A stretch of 60,268 nt of DNA from positions 1-60,268 of the forward strand of contig URST01000003.1 in the NCBI GenBank assembly GCA_900550585.1. Direction: 5' to 3'. Numbering within the stretch: the first letter of the stretch is position 1; each line of letters begins with the position of its first letter. The notes beneath the pieces were generated by a model. That model was not told where the DNA came from and ran no database searches. It was given only the letters and a program-made list of their open reading frames with translations. Of the stretch, positions 49,437 to 58,146 are shown in pieces. The DNA is from an uncultured Eubacteriales bacterium. GTDB lineage: Bacteria > Bacillota > Clostridia > Oscillospirales > Oscillospiraceae. Made by a program: the position numbers and the translations under genes.

Positions 49437-50297
49437 GTGGAGATACTCATTATTTCGGGACTTTCCGGCAGCGGAAAATCCCGCGCAGCCACCTATCTGG
49501 AGGACATCGGCTACTATATCGTGGATAACCTGCCGGCGGAGATGATGCTGAAGTTTGCCAACTTCTGCACGGCCTCCGGCGGACGGTACGACCGGGTGGC
49601 GCTGGTGTACGATGTCCGGGCCGGGGAGCCGTTCCAGCGGCTGGTGGACGTGGTGGACAAGCTGCACCGGAAGGACGGCGTCCGGTGCCGGATGCTGTTT
49701 CTGGAGGCGGACACACGGGTCATCATCAGCCGCTACAAGGAGACGCGGCGCAGCCACCCGCTGTGCGCGGAGGGGCTTTCCATCGAGGAGGCCGTCCGGC
49801 GGGAGCGGGCGCTGCTGGCACCGGTGCGGGAGCGGGCGGACTTTGTGCTGGACACCACGGCGTTTTCCACCGCCAAGCTGCGCAGTGAGCTGCTGAGCAT
49901 TTTCGGCGGCGGAGACGCCCGGCAGACGCTGAACGTCAGCGTCATGTCCTTCGGCTTCAAGAACGGCCTGCCGCTGGAGGCCGATCTGGTGTTTGACGTG
50001 CGGTTTCTGCCCAACCCCTACTATGTGCCGGAGCTGAAGCACCTGACGGGGCTGGACGAGCCGGTGCGGGAGTATGTGTTTGCCTCCGAGGCGGCGGGAC
50101 GGTTCCTGGAGCGGCTGGAGCCGCTGCTGGCGTTTCTGCTGCCCCAGTATCTGCAGGAGGGGCGGACGGAGCTGGTCATCGCGGTGGGCTGCACCGGCGG
50201 ACGGCACCGCTCCACGGCCATGGCGCACCATCTGGCCACCTATATCGGGGGCCTTGGCTATCCGGTGTCCGAGAGCCACCGGGACATTTCACGGTGA
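49437..50297 (+). CDS. rapZ: RNase adapter/nucleotide-binding protein RapZ (YvcJ)
   Basis: The 286-residue protein has Walker A GLSGSGKSRA, VDNLPAEMM, YKETRRSHPL and the C-terminal GCTGGRHRSTAMA, which contains the second phosphate-binding site. RapZ controls GlmS synthesis in enteric bacteria; the Bacillota homologue YvcJ is a GTPase linked to competence. The start is GTG at 49437 after GAGGAG. It lies between murB and whiA. Confidence 0.95.
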   Translation: MEILIISGLSGSGKSRAATYLEDIGYYIVDNLPAEMMLKFANFCTASGGRYDRVALVYDVRAGEPFQRLVDVVDKLHRKDGVRCRMLFLEADTRVIISRYKETRRSHPLCAEGLSIEEAVRRERALLAPVRERADFVLDTTAFSTAKLRSELLSIFGGGDARQTLNVSVMSFGFKNGLPLEADLVFDVRFLPNPYYVPELKHLTGLDEPVREYVFASEAAGRFLERLEPLLAFLLPQYLQEGRTELVIAVGCTGGRHRSTAMAHHLATYIGGLGYPVSESHRDISR

Positions 50298-50312
50298 GAG
50301 GAGGGCGGCGGT

Positions 50313-51215
50313 ATGCAGTCCTTTGCGTTCAAGGCGAAAAGCGAGATGTGCCGCACACAGCTGTCCCGCCAGTGCTGCGCCCGGGCGGAGGCCTACGGCG
50401 TGCTGCTGTACTGCAGCACGTTCACGCCGTCGGAGGTGCGGATCATCACGGAGAATCCGGAGTTCGCCGGGCGACTGCCCAAGCTGTTTCACAAGGCGTT
50501 CTCCCTGAAATTCGACCAGCTGCCGGAGCATGACGGGCGGGGGAAGCTGATCTTCCGCATCACGGACCGGGACAAGCTGGCGCGGGTCATCAATACGCTG
50601 GGGTACGATCCCCAGCAGATCATGGCGCTGCATGTGAACTTCGGGCTGCTGGAGGAGGACTGCTGCCGGACGGCGTTCCTGCGGGGGGCGTTTCTGGCCG
50701 GCGGCAGCGTTACAGACCCGGAAAAGCGGTATCATCTGGAGCTGGCCACCAGTCACATGCAGGCCAGCCGGGAGGTGTCCACGCTGCTGGAGGAAATGGG
50801 GTTCCTGCCCCGCTCGGTGCAGCGGGGGGCGGACTCCCTTATCTATTTCAAGCAGTCGGAGCACATCGAGGACCTGCTGACAAAGATCGGCGCGCCGGCG
50901 GCGGCTATGGACATCATGACCGCCAAGGTGGACAAGGAGATCCGCAACGGCGCCAACCGGGCCATGAACTGCGATATGGCCAACGTCAACAAGACGCTGG
51001 ACGCGGCGCAGGAGCAGGTGGCGGCCATCGAAAAGCTAAGGGGCAGCCCGCGGTGGAAACGGCTGCCGGAAAAATTGCAGCAGACGGCGGCGCTGCGGCT
51101 GGAATACCCGGAGCTGTCACTGACGCAGCTGGCGGAGCGGTGCGACCCGCCGGTGACGAAATCGTGCATCAATCACCGGATGCGCAAGCTGATGGAGGAG
51201 GCAAGCGAGCTATGA
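50313..51215 (+). CDS. whiA: DNA-binding protein WhiA
   Basis: The 300-residue protein combines an N-terminal LAGLIDADG-like fold without nuclease residues (FLRGAFLAGGSVTDPEKRYHLE) and a C-terminal helix-turn-helix (LRLEYPELSLTQLAERC, INHRMRKL). WhiA affects cell division and chromosome segregation in Bacillota and sporulation in actinobacteria. GGAGGG precedes the ATG. In Bacillus the yvcK gene lies between rapZ and whiA; here the two are only 15 nt apart. It overlaps the next gene by 4 nt. Confidence 0.95.
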   Translation: MQSFAFKAKSEMCRTQLSRQCCARAEAYGVLLYCSTFTPSEVRIITENPEFAGRLPKLFHKAFSLKFDQLPEHDGRGKLIFRITDRDKLARVINTLGYDPQQIMALHVNFGLLEEDCCRTAFLRGAFLAGGSVTDPEKRYHLELATSHMQASREVSTLLEEMGFLPRSVQRGADSLIYFKQSEHIEDLLTKIGAPAAAMDIMTAKVDKEIRNGANRAMNCDMANVNKTLDAAQEQVAAIEKLRGSPRWKRLPEKLQQTAALRLEYPELSLTQLAERCDPPVTKSCINHRMRKLMEEASEL

Positions 51216-51658
51216 CAAAGAGAGAACGGTGTCTGCGGGCCAAGGAATATCACGAGAAGGGGCTGAACTGCGGACAGAGCGTGCTGCTGGCATTTACGGA
51301 TGTCACCGGCCTTACGGAGGAGCAGAGCATGGCGTTGGCCAGCGGCTTCGGCGCCGGACTGCGCTGCGGCGGCGTATGCGGCGTGGTGAACGCCGCGGCG
51401 GTGGTGCTGGGCATGGTCTGCCCGGCTACGCTGGAAAACGGCGCGGCGGGAAAGAAGCGCTCCACGGAGCTGACCCAGGGGTTCCAGCGGCGGTTTACGG
51501 AGCGGTTCCATAAGCTGGACTGCCGCGATCTGCTGGCGGAGAAGGAGCTGGATGCCACGGACATGGCCAGGGAGTTGGGAGTGACCCATCACTGCCGGAC
51601 GCTGGTGGTGTCCGGCGTGGAGCTGCTGTGCGATATGCTGGAGGAGCTGGGCAAGTAA
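51212..51658 (+). CDS. C_GCAxxG_C_C family protein
   Basis: The 148-residue protein has the spaced cysteine pattern of this family: GLNCGQSVLLAF, then SGFGAGLRCGGVCGVVNAA, a later HKLDCRDLL and HHCRTLV. The family is a putative redox or metal-binding protein of unknown function, common in anaerobes. The ATG overlaps the whiA stop (ATGA). It lies 21 nt before dnaE. Confidence 0.88.
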   Translation: MTKRERCLRAKEYHEKGLNCGQSVLLAFTDVTGLTEEQSMALASGFGAGLRCGGVCGVVNAAAVVLGMVCPATLENGAAGKKRSTELTQGFQRRFTERFHKLDCRDLLAEKELDATDMARELGVTHHCRTLVVSGVELLCDMLEELGK

Positions 51659-51679
51659 CAGAGAGGAACAGGGGAGAGC

Positions 51680-54600
51680 ATGGGATTTGTACATCTGCAC
51701 GTCCATACGGAGTACAGTCTGCTGGACGGCGCGTGCCGGATACGGGACCTGCCGGCGCTGGTGAAGGAGATGGGGCAGAACGCGGTGGCCATTACGGACC
51801 ACGGCGTGATGTACGGCGCCATCGACTTCTACCGTGCCTGCAAAAAGGAGGGCATCCACCCCATCATCGGGTGCGAGGTCTATGTGGCGCGGCGGACACG
51901 CTTCGACAAGCAGCATGAGTTCGACGCCGAGTCACGGCATCTGGTGCTGCTGTGCAAAAACGAGACGGGCTATCGGAACCTGTCCTATATGGTGAGCCAG
52001 GCGTTCACCGAGGGCTTTTACATCAAGCCCCGCATCGATATGGAGCTGCTGCGCCAGCATTCCGAGGGGCTGATCGCCCTGTCGGCGTGTCTGGCCGGCG
52101 AGATACCCCGCAGGCTGATGAACGGCGACTATGACGGGGCGAAGGAATATGCCCTGACCATGCGGGACATCTTCGGGGAGGACAGCTTCTATCTGGAGCT
52201 GCAGGACCACGGCATCGCCGACCAGACCGAGGTGAACCGGCAGCTGCTGCGCATCCACAGCGAGACGGGCATCCCGCTGGTGTGTACCAACGATGCCCAC
52301 TATCTGCGGAAAGAGGATGCCGAGAGCCACGACGTGCTGCTGTGCATCCAGACGGGCAAGACCGTGGACGACGCCAACCGGATGCGCTATGAGCCGCGGA
52401 ACTTCTACCTGCGCTCCACAGAGGAGATGGAGGCGCTGTTTGCGGGGTATCCCGACGCGGTGGCCAACACCCAGCGCATTGCGGATATGTGCCAGCTGGA
52501 GTTTACCTTCGGCAAGTACCACCTGCCGGAGTTCCAGCTGCCGGAGGGCTACGATTCGCCCACCTATCTGCGGAAGCTGTGCGACGAGGGGTTCGCCAAG
52601 CGGTACGGCGGCAGCAGGCCGGACTACCGGAAGCAGCTGGATTACGAGCTGGACATGATCGAGAAGATGGGGTTCACCGACTACTTCCTCATCGTGTCCG
52701 ACTTCGTGCGCTACGCCAAGAGCGTGGACATCCCGGTAGGGCCGGGGCGCGGTTCCGCCGCAGGCTCCATGGTGTCCTACTGCCTGGAGATCACGGATAT
52801 CGACCCCATGAAGTACGACCTGTACTTCGAGCGGTTCCTGAATCCGGAGCGGGTGTCCATGCCCGATATCGACATGGACTTCGGCGACACACGCCGGAGC
52901 GAGGTGGTGGACTACGTCCGCCGCAAATACGGAGACGACCATGTGGCGCAGATCGTCACCTTCGGCACCATGGCTGCCCGCGCCGCCATCCGGGACGTGG
53001 GACGCGCCCTGAATATGACTTACGCCGAGGTGGACGTGGTGGCCAAGCTGGTGCCGGCAGGGCCGGGGGCGCTGCACATCACGCTGCAGGACGCCCTGAA
53101 GCTCAGCAGGCAGCTGGCCGATCTGTACCGGGACGACCCGCGGGTGAAAAAGCTCATCGACACGGCCATGGCGCTGGAGGGCATGCCCCGCCACGCCTCC
53201 ACCCACGCGGCAGGCGTGGTCATCACCAAGAGGCCGGTATATGAATATGTGCCGCTGGCGCGGAACGACGACGCCGTGGTGTGCCAGTACGTCATGACCA
53301 CGCTGGAGGAGCTGGGCCTGCTGAAAATGGACTTCCTGGGTCTGAGGAACCTGACGGTGCTGGACGACGCGGTGAAGATGGTGCAGCGGTACAAGCCGGA
53401 CTTTACGCTGGCGGATATCCCCGACGACGACCCGGAGACATACGAGATGATCTCACAGGGCCGGACGGCGGGGGTGTTCCAGATCGAATCCACCGGCATG
53501 ACCGGCGTGTGCGTGGGGCTGAAGCCCCAGAATATTGAGGATATCACCGCCGTCATCGCCCTGTACCGGCCGGGGCCTATGGAATCCATTCCACGGTTCA
53601 TCGCCTGCAAGCACGACCCCAAGCTGGTGACGTACAAGCACCCCAAGCTCATCCCTATCCTGTCTGTGACCTACGGGTGCATCGTGTATCAGGAGCAGGT
53701 CATCCGCATTTTTCAGGAACTGGGCGGCTTCTCGCTGGGGCAGGCGGACATGGTGCGCCGGGCCATCAGCAAAAAGAAAGCCAAGGAGATCGAAAAGGAG
53801 CGGCAGGCTTTCGTCTACGGCGACAAGGAGCGGGGCATCACCGGCTGTATTGCAAACGGCATCAGCGAGGCCACGGCGCAGGCCATCTACGATGAGATCT
53901 TCGACTTTGCCAACTACGCTTTCAACAAGGCCCACGCCGTCAGCTACGCGGTGGTGGCCTATCAGACGGCGTATTTCAAGTGCCACTACACCAAGGAGTA
54001 CATGGCGGCGCTGCTGACCAGCGTGCTGGACAACTCCGACAAGGTGGCGGGGTACATCGGCGAGTGCCGCGACTGCGGCATTGCGCTGCTGCCGCCGGAC
54101 GTGAACCGCTCCTATGACCGGTTCACCGTGGAGCCGGAGGGCATCCGGTTCGGACTGGTGGCCATCAAGAACATCGGACGGGGCTTCATCCTGTCGGTGG
54201 TGAGGGAGCGGGAGCAGGGGGGACTGTTCAGGTCCTTCCAGGACTTCTGCCAGCGGATGTACGACTGCGGCGACATGAACAAGCGGGCGGTGGAGAACCT
54301 GATCCGCAGCGGCGCCTTCGACAGTCTGGGGGACAGGCGCTCCCAGCTCATCGCCGTGTATGAGACGGTGCTGGACAGCATCGGCAGCACACGGCGGCAG
54401 AATGTGGAGGGTCAGCTGGACTTCTTCGGCATGGCCGCCGCCTCCGGCGGAGAGGACAGCTCCCAGATCCAGCTGCCGGACATCCCGGAATACTCCGCCA
54501 CGGAGCGGATGCACATGGAGAAGGAGACGACAGGCCTGTATCTGTCGGGCCATCCCATGACGGACCGGCGGCCCCTGGCACGGCAGCTGGGCGCTGTGCC

Positions 54601-55168
54601 CATCCACGAGATACTGGACGATTTTGCCGGGGAGGACGGGCCGGTGCGGTTTGCCGACGGGCAGAGCATCACTGCGGCGGGCATCGTGGTGTCCAGCAAG
54701 ACACGCACCACTAAGAACAACTCCCTCATGGCCTACGTCATGGTGGAGGATGAGACGGCGGCCATTGAGTTGCTGTGCTTCAGCCGCACCATTGACCAGT
54801 GCGGCAGCTATATGGCGGTGAACACGCCGGTGCTGGTAAAGGGACGGCTGTCCGTCCGGGACGAGAAGCCGCCCCAGATCATGTGCGACAGCATCTATCC
54901 GCTGGAGCAGGGCGCGGCCATACCGGAGACGCGGCGGGAGCCGCCGAAGGAGAAGGCCGTCATCTACCTGAAGATGCCCGGCATGGACAGCCGGGAGTTC
55001 CGGCACATCAGCCTTGTGATGACCATGTTCGAGGGCGACACACCGCTGAAGGTGCGGCTGGCGGACACGGGAAAGATGCTGGGAACGACGTGCCTGAACC
55101 ATCCGGCATTTTTGAAGGAGTGCCGGGAGTGGCTGGGCGACGAGAATGTAGTGGTACGGCAGAAATAA
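51680..55168 (+). CDS. dnaE: DNA polymerase III alpha subunit
   Basis: The 1162-residue protein is a DnaE-type C-family polymerase. In order: PHP domain (HLHVHTEYSLLDGACR, ITDHGVMYGAIDF), palm with PVGPGRGSAAGS and the catalytic PDIDMDFGD, fingers, tandem HhH region, and an OB-fold (ITAAGIVVSSKTRTTKNNS). It has no exonuclease insertion, so it is not PolC; the main replicase PolC is probably elsewhere. GAGGAACAGGGG precedes the ATG. It ends the hprK operon at a strong terminator. Confidence 0.96.
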   Translation: MGFVHLHVHTEYSLLDGACRIRDLPALVKEMGQNAVAITDHGVMYGAIDFYRACKKEGIHPIIGCEVYVARRTRFDKQHEFDAESRHLVLLCKNETGYRNLSYMVSQAFTEGFYIKPRIDMELLRQHSEGLIALSACLAGEIPRRLMNGDYDGAKEYALTMRDIFGEDSFYLELQDHGIADQTEVNRQLLRIHSETGIPLVCTNDAHYLRKEDAESHDVLLCIQTGKTVDDANRMRYEPRNFYLRSTEEMEALFAGYPDAVANTQRIADMCQLEFTFGKYHLPEFQLPEGYDSPTYLRKLCDEGFAKRYGGSRPDYRKQLDYELDMIEKMGFTDYFLIVSDFVRYAKSVDIPVGPGRGSAAGSMVSYCLEITDIDPMKYDLYFERFLNPERVSMPDIDMDFGDTRRSEVVDYVRRKYGDDHVAQIVTFGTMAARAAIRDVGRALNMTYAEVDVVAKLVPAGPGALHITLQDALKLSRQLADLYRDDPRVKKLIDTAMALEGMPRHASTHAAGVVITKRPVYEYVPLARNDDAVVCQYVMTTLEELGLLKMDFLGLRNLTVLDDAVKMVQRYKPDFTLADIPDDDPETYEMISQGRTAGVFQIESTGMTGVCVGLKPQNIEDITAVIALYRPGPMESIPRFIACKHDPKLVTYKHPKLIPILSVTYGCIVYQEQVIRIFQELGGFSLGQADMVRRAISKKKAKEIEKERQAFVYGDKERGITGCIANGISEATAQAIYDEIFDFANYAFNKAHAVSYAVVAYQTAYFKCHYTKEYMAALLTSVLDNSDKVAGYIGECRDCGIALLPPDVNRSYDRFTVEPEGIRFGLVAIKNIGRGFILSVVREREQGGLFRSFQDFCQRMYDCGDMNKRAVENLIRSGAFDSLGDRRSQLIAVYETVLDSIGSTRRQNVEGQLDFFGMAAASGGEDSSQIQLPDIPEYSATERMHMEKETTGLYLSGHPMTDRRPLARQLGAVPIHEILDDFAGEDGPVRFADGQSITAAGIVVSSKTRTTKNNSLMAYVMVEDETAAIELLCFSRTIDQCGSYMAVNTPVLVKGRLSVRDEKPPQIMCDSIYPLEQGAAIPETRREPPKEKAVIYLKMPGMDSREFRHISLVMTMFEGDTPLKVRLADTGKMLGTTCLNHPAFLKECREWLGDENVVVRQK

Positions 55169-55196
55169 AGGTGCGGCGCGTCAGCGCCGCACCTTT
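55167..55196 (+). terminator. Terminator of dnaE
   Basis: A perfect 13-bp stem (55167-55179 with 55184-55196) with a GTCA loop; it begins at the stop codon and ends in TTT. Confidence 0.85.
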
Positions 55197-55216
55197 GCAC
55201 GTCTCAGGCATACACT
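55189..55216 (+). promoter_or_regulatory. Candidate mother-cell (sigma-K/E-like) promoter
   Basis: GCACC (55189-55193), 15-bp spacer, CATACACT (55209-55216) fits the sigma-K pattern AC...CATAnnnT reasonably well. It overlaps the dnaE terminator. No sigma-A promoter is seen before the downstream gene. Confidence 0.4.
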
Positions 55217-55220
55217 GTAT

Positions 55221-55238
55221 TGAAAGAAGTTTCTTTCA
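55221..55238. repeat. Dyad TGAAAGAA-GT-TTCTTTCA
   Basis: A perfect 8-bp inverted repeat with 2-nt centre lies just after the candidate -10 and before AGGAGG. It could be an operator over the transcription start or a small leader hairpin. Confidence 0.6.
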
Positions 55239-55260
55239 GTACTTATTAGGAGGTCATACC

Positions 55261-56100
55261 ATGCCTGAGAATCTGATGCCGGGCCCGGTCTGCGATCTGA
55301 GCAGCGTGCGCGAGTCCGTTTGCGTCCATACACGGAAGATCTTCGATTCCTGCCGCGACAAGGACTGTGTGGAGGATCTGCGGTTCTATCCCACGGTGAC
55401 GGCACAGGGAGTGCTGAGCACCTCCCAGATGATCAAGGGCGGCACGGCGGAGCTGCTGTATATCTACACGGACGTGGAGCCGGTGACGTTCAACCGGGGG
55501 TTTTACTCCATCGACATGCGGTTTTTCTACCGGGTGACGCTGCAGGTCTGCACCGGCACGCCCCGCTACACCGAGGCCGAGGGCCTGTGCGTGTTCGACA
55601 AGCGCTGCATCCTGTTCGGCAGCGAGGGGAACGCCAAGATCTTCTCCTCCGACACGGCGTTCGATGAACTGGACATTCCCGGCCGGATGCGGACGAATCT
55701 GCCCATCGCCGTGGTGGAGGCGGTGGATCCCATCGTGCTGGACACCAAGGTGACGGACTGCCCGCCGGCACCGACCTGCGACTGCGGACGGCTGACGGAG
55801 ATCCCGTCCTTCATCGCCCAGAGCTTCGGACAGGAGCTGGTGTTCGATGACAGCGCCAGCCGCCGCTTCTATGTGACGCTGGGCCAGTTCACGCTGGTGC
55901 GGCTGGAGCGGGATACGCAGCTGCTGATCCCGGTGTACGACTACTGCGTGCCGCAGTCCGAGTGCCCCTGCGACGCGCAGGAGGATCCCTGCGGCCTGTT
56001 CCGCAGCGTGGCGTTCCCGGTCAACGAGTTCTTCCCGCCCAACACGGTGGAGACGCCCAACGACTACAACAGTACGCGCAATTACTGCGCCTGCCATTGA
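55261..56100 (+). CDS. Conserved clostridial Cys-rich protein with CRDKDC motif
   Basis: The 279-residue protein has SVCVHTRKIFDSCRDKDCVEDL near the N-terminus as its most distinctive element, given here in parts: VCVHTRKIFDS, CRDKDC, VEDLRFYP. Thirteen or more cysteines are spread along it, with clusters CDCG, CPCDAQEDPC and a final YCACH. There is no signal peptide. I recall similar proteins in many spore-forming clostridia without known function. Cysteine content, a candidate mother-cell promoter and monocistronic layout would suit a spore coat or crust protein, but that is inference. AGGAGG precedes the ATG. Confidence 0.72.
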   Translation: MPENLMPGPVCDLSSVRESVCVHTRKIFDSCRDKDCVEDLRFYPTVTAQGVLSTSQMIKGGTAELLYIYTDVEPVTFNRGFYSIDMRFFYRVTLQVCTGTPRYTEAEGLCVFDKRCILFGSEGNAKIFSSDTAFDELDIPGRMRTNLPIAVVEAVDPIVLDTKVTDCPPAPTCDCGRLTEIPSFIAQSFGQELVFDDSASRRFYVTLGQFTLVRLERDTQLLIPVYDYCVPQSECPCDAQEDPCGLFRSVAFPVNEFFPPNTVETPNDYNSTRNYCACH

Positions 56101-56107
56101 GCACAAA

Positions 56108-56133
56108 GGAGCCGCGCCGATCGGCGCGGCTCC
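56108..56133 (+). terminator. Palindromic terminator
   Basis: A perfect 26-bp palindrome (13-bp arms) follows the stop by 7 nt; the downstream T-run is weak (CGCTCTTT). Confidence 0.65.
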
Positions 56134-56138
56134 CGCTC

Positions 56139-56167
56139 TTTACAAATCCGGCGGTTTTGCGTATAAT
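56139..56167 (+). promoter_or_regulatory. Promoter of the DUF4364 gene
   Basis: TTTACA (56139-56144), 17-bp spacer, consensus TATAAT (56162-56167). Confidence 0.82.
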
Positions 56168-56197
56168 AGAGAAAAACCGCAGGGGAGGGGAGCCACC

Positions 56198-56728
56198 ATG
56201 GGTATCGGCTTCATCCAGGACAAGCTGGAGATCAAGTTCCTCATCTTATATATCGCCGCCCGGGTCACGGAGCCGCTGGCACCGGCGGAAATGCAGGATC
56301 TGACCATGTGCGACGACGGCATCGACTATTTCGACTACGCCGAGTGCCTGAATGATCTGGTGAAAACGGAGCACCTGCGTCTGACGGAGGACGGACGGTA
56401 CGTCATCACGGAGAAGGGGCTGAAGAACAGCCAGATCTGCGAGTCCAGCCTGCCGTACTCCGTGCGGCAGCGGTCGGATAAGAACATCGCCGCGTACAAC
56501 AGGGCGGCGCTGCGGCGCGCCCAGGTGCAGAGCCGCGTGACGGAGCGGGAAAACGGGACGTACACGGTGACGCTGGCGCTGCACGACGATGTGGATCAGC
56601 TGATGGAGCTGCAGCTGATGGTGGCGGACCGCTCCACGGCGGACGGGCTGGCCCGGCGGTTCCAGCGGGAGCCGGAGCGGTTGTACGCGCAGCTGACGGC
56701 GCTGCTGTGCGATGAAAAGAACGACTGA
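56198..56728 (+). CDS. DUF4364 family protein
   Basis: The 176-residue protein opens MGIGFIQDKLEIKFLILYIA and has a winged-helix-like N-terminal half (about 10-85; DYFDYAECLNDLVKTEHL, YVITEKG), then a C-terminal alpha/beta part. DUF4364 is widespread in clostridia; the fold suggests a DNA-binding or regulatory role. GGGAGGGG precedes the ATG. It is monocistronic, between its own promoter and terminator. Confidence 0.85.
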   Translation: MGIGFIQDKLEIKFLILYIAARVTEPLAPAEMQDLTMCDDGIDYFDYAECLNDLVKTEHLRLTEDGRYVITEKGLKNSQICESSLPYSVRQRSDKNIAAYNRAALRRAQVQSRVTERENGTYTVTLALHDDVDQLMELQLMVADRSTADGLARRFQREPERLYAQLTALLCDEKND

Positions 56729-56729
56729 A

Positions 56730-56761
56730 AAAAGCACCGCGGCATACGCCGCGGTGCTTTT
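56730..56761. terminator. Bidirectional terminator
   Basis: A perfect 14-bp stem (56730-56743 with 56748-56761) bearing A and T runs; serves the DUF4364 gene and the convergent small membrane protein. Confidence 0.9.
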
Positions 56762-56764
56762 GCG

Positions 56765-57076
56765 TCACTTTTTCTTTTTTGCGTCCTTGGGCCTGCCGTC
56801 CAGACCGATGGGGCCTTTGCCGTTGATGGCGCGGTAGTGGTTGACCTTGTCCACCCGCTTCTGGCGCTTCAGGGCCTTTTCCTTCTCCTTGGCCTTCTTG
56901 GCGGCGGCCTTTTTGTCCGCCTCCTTCTTCTGTCGGTAGGCCAGCTTTTCCGGGTCCTCGGCGATGTCCTTGTACTTCTCGGGATGTCTGGCCCAGTCGA
57001 TGCGATAGGCCGTCAGCGCGATCATCAGAACGGCGCCCACGATGATGATGCCGTAGAAAAGAATATTCCAGAACAT
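56765..57076 (-). CDS. Small membrane protein with Lys-rich cytoplasmic tail
   Basis: I do not recognise a family. The 103-residue protein has one N-terminal transmembrane helix (about 4-25, ILFYGIIIVGAVLMIALTAY) followed by a highly charged region with repeated KKAAAKKAKEKEKALKRQKR, predicted as a long helix, and a final basic tail KDAKKKK. The tail could bind nucleic acid or acidic lipid. The start at 57076 follows AGGAGG. It is monocistronic and convergent with the DUF4364 gene. Confidence 0.75.
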   Translation of the reverse strand: MFWNILFYGIIIVGAVLMIALTAYRIDWARHPEKYKDIAEDPEKLAYRQKKEADKKAAAKKAKEKEKALKRQKRVDKVNHYRAINGKGPIGLDGRPKDAKKKK

Positions 57077-57152
57077 TGGAGGACCTCCTGCACATATTTT
57101 CATCAGTATACCCTAAAACAGTGCGGTTTGCAAGAAAATGTTTCCGGCATGG

Positions 57153-57181
57153 TTGTCTTTTGCCGGGGAAAAGCGTATAAT
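57153..57181 (+). promoter_or_regulatory. Promoter of ptb
   Basis: TTGTCT (57153-57158), 17-bp spacer, consensus TATAAT (57176-57181), 60 nt before the ATG. Confidence 0.8.
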
Positions 57182-57240
57182 AGGCCGCATCAAAGCATGT
57201 ACAGCGATAACCGGAACAAATTTCGTGGAGGTATACCGAT

Positions 57241-58143
57241 ATGCTGACCAATTTCAAGGAACTGGAAAACTATGTGCTGAGCCAGAATATGAAAAAGCGC
57301 ATCGCGCTGGCCAATGCCCATGACGAGCCGGCTCTGTCCGCCGTGGTGAATGCGCGCCGCAAGGGCGTTGTCGAGGGCACGCTGGTGGGCAAGAAGGACG
57401 AGATCATCGCCATGCTGCATGAGATGGGCGAGGACGAGAAGGACTATGAGATCGTGGACTTCGACGGCGAGGAGCTGGAGGCCGCCAAGATTGCCGTGCA
57501 GCTGGTGCGGGAAGGGAAGGCCGACATCCCCATGAAGGGCATCCTGCAGACCTCCAATTTCGCCCGCGCCATCCTGAACAAGGAGACGGGCCTGATCCCC
57601 ACCGGCGGCCGCCGTCTTGTCAGCCAGTGCGGTATTTTTGAGTATGAGGGCCGCTTCGTTATGATCACCGATGCCGCCATCAACATCGCGCCCGATGTGG
57701 AGACGCAGATCGGCATCGTGGAGAACGCGCTGCCCGTGGCCCGTGCGCTGGGCATCGACTGCCCCAAGGTGGCCGTGCTGTCCGCCGTGGAGAACGTCAC
57801 CGACAAGATGCCGTCTACCGTGTCCGCCAAGGCCATCGCAGAGCGGGGCGTGGAGGGCTGCGTCATCTCCGGCCCGCTGGCGCTGGACGGCGCGATCTCC
57901 ATGGAGTCCGTGAAGCACAAGGCCATCCACGATCCCGTGGCCGGTCAGGCGGACATCCTGCTGGTGCCCTTCATCGAGATCGGCAACGTGCTGTACAAGG
58001 CCTGCACCTACATTGCGGGCAAGACCATGGCCAGCACCATCTGCGGTGCGTCCTGCCCGGTGATCATCACCAGCCGCGCCGACACGCCGGACAGCAAGTA
58101 TTACTCCATTCTGATGGCGGTGCTGCGCTGCCTGAAGGCGTAA
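57241..58143 (+). CDS. ptb: Phosphate butyryltransferase
   Basis: Ptb converts butyryl-CoA and phosphate to butyryl-phosphate, the first step of ATP-yielding butyrate formation. The 300-residue protein belongs to the PTA/PTB family with DIPMKGILQTSNFARAIL, ITDAAINIAPD, GCVISGPLALDGAIS and a C-terminal SRADTPDSKYYSI. It uses optimised codons and has a strong promoter. The usual partner buk (butyrate kinase) is not next to it; a TfoX-like gene follows after 3 nt. Phosphate acetyltransferase is a less likely reading. Confidence 0.9.
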   Translation: MLTNFKELENYVLSQNMKKRIALANAHDEPALSAVVNARRKGVVEGTLVGKKDEIIAMLHEMGEDEKDYEIVDFDGEELEAAKIAVQLVREGKADIPMKGILQTSNFARAILNKETGLIPTGGRRLVSQCGIFEYEGRFVMITDAAINIAPDVETQIGIVENALPVARALGIDCPKVAVLSAVENVTDKMPSTVSAKAIAERGVEGCVISGPLALDGAISMESVKHKAIHDPVAGQADILLVPFIEIGNVLYKACTYIAGKTMASTICGASCPVIITSRADTPDSKYYSILMAVLRCLKA

Positions 58144-58146
58144 CGT

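Noticed and set aside
50313..51215. LAGLIDADG homing endonuclease
   Set aside because: The fold belongs to WhiA, with a C-terminal HTH and operon position next to rapZ; catalytic acidic residues of homing enzymes are not evident.
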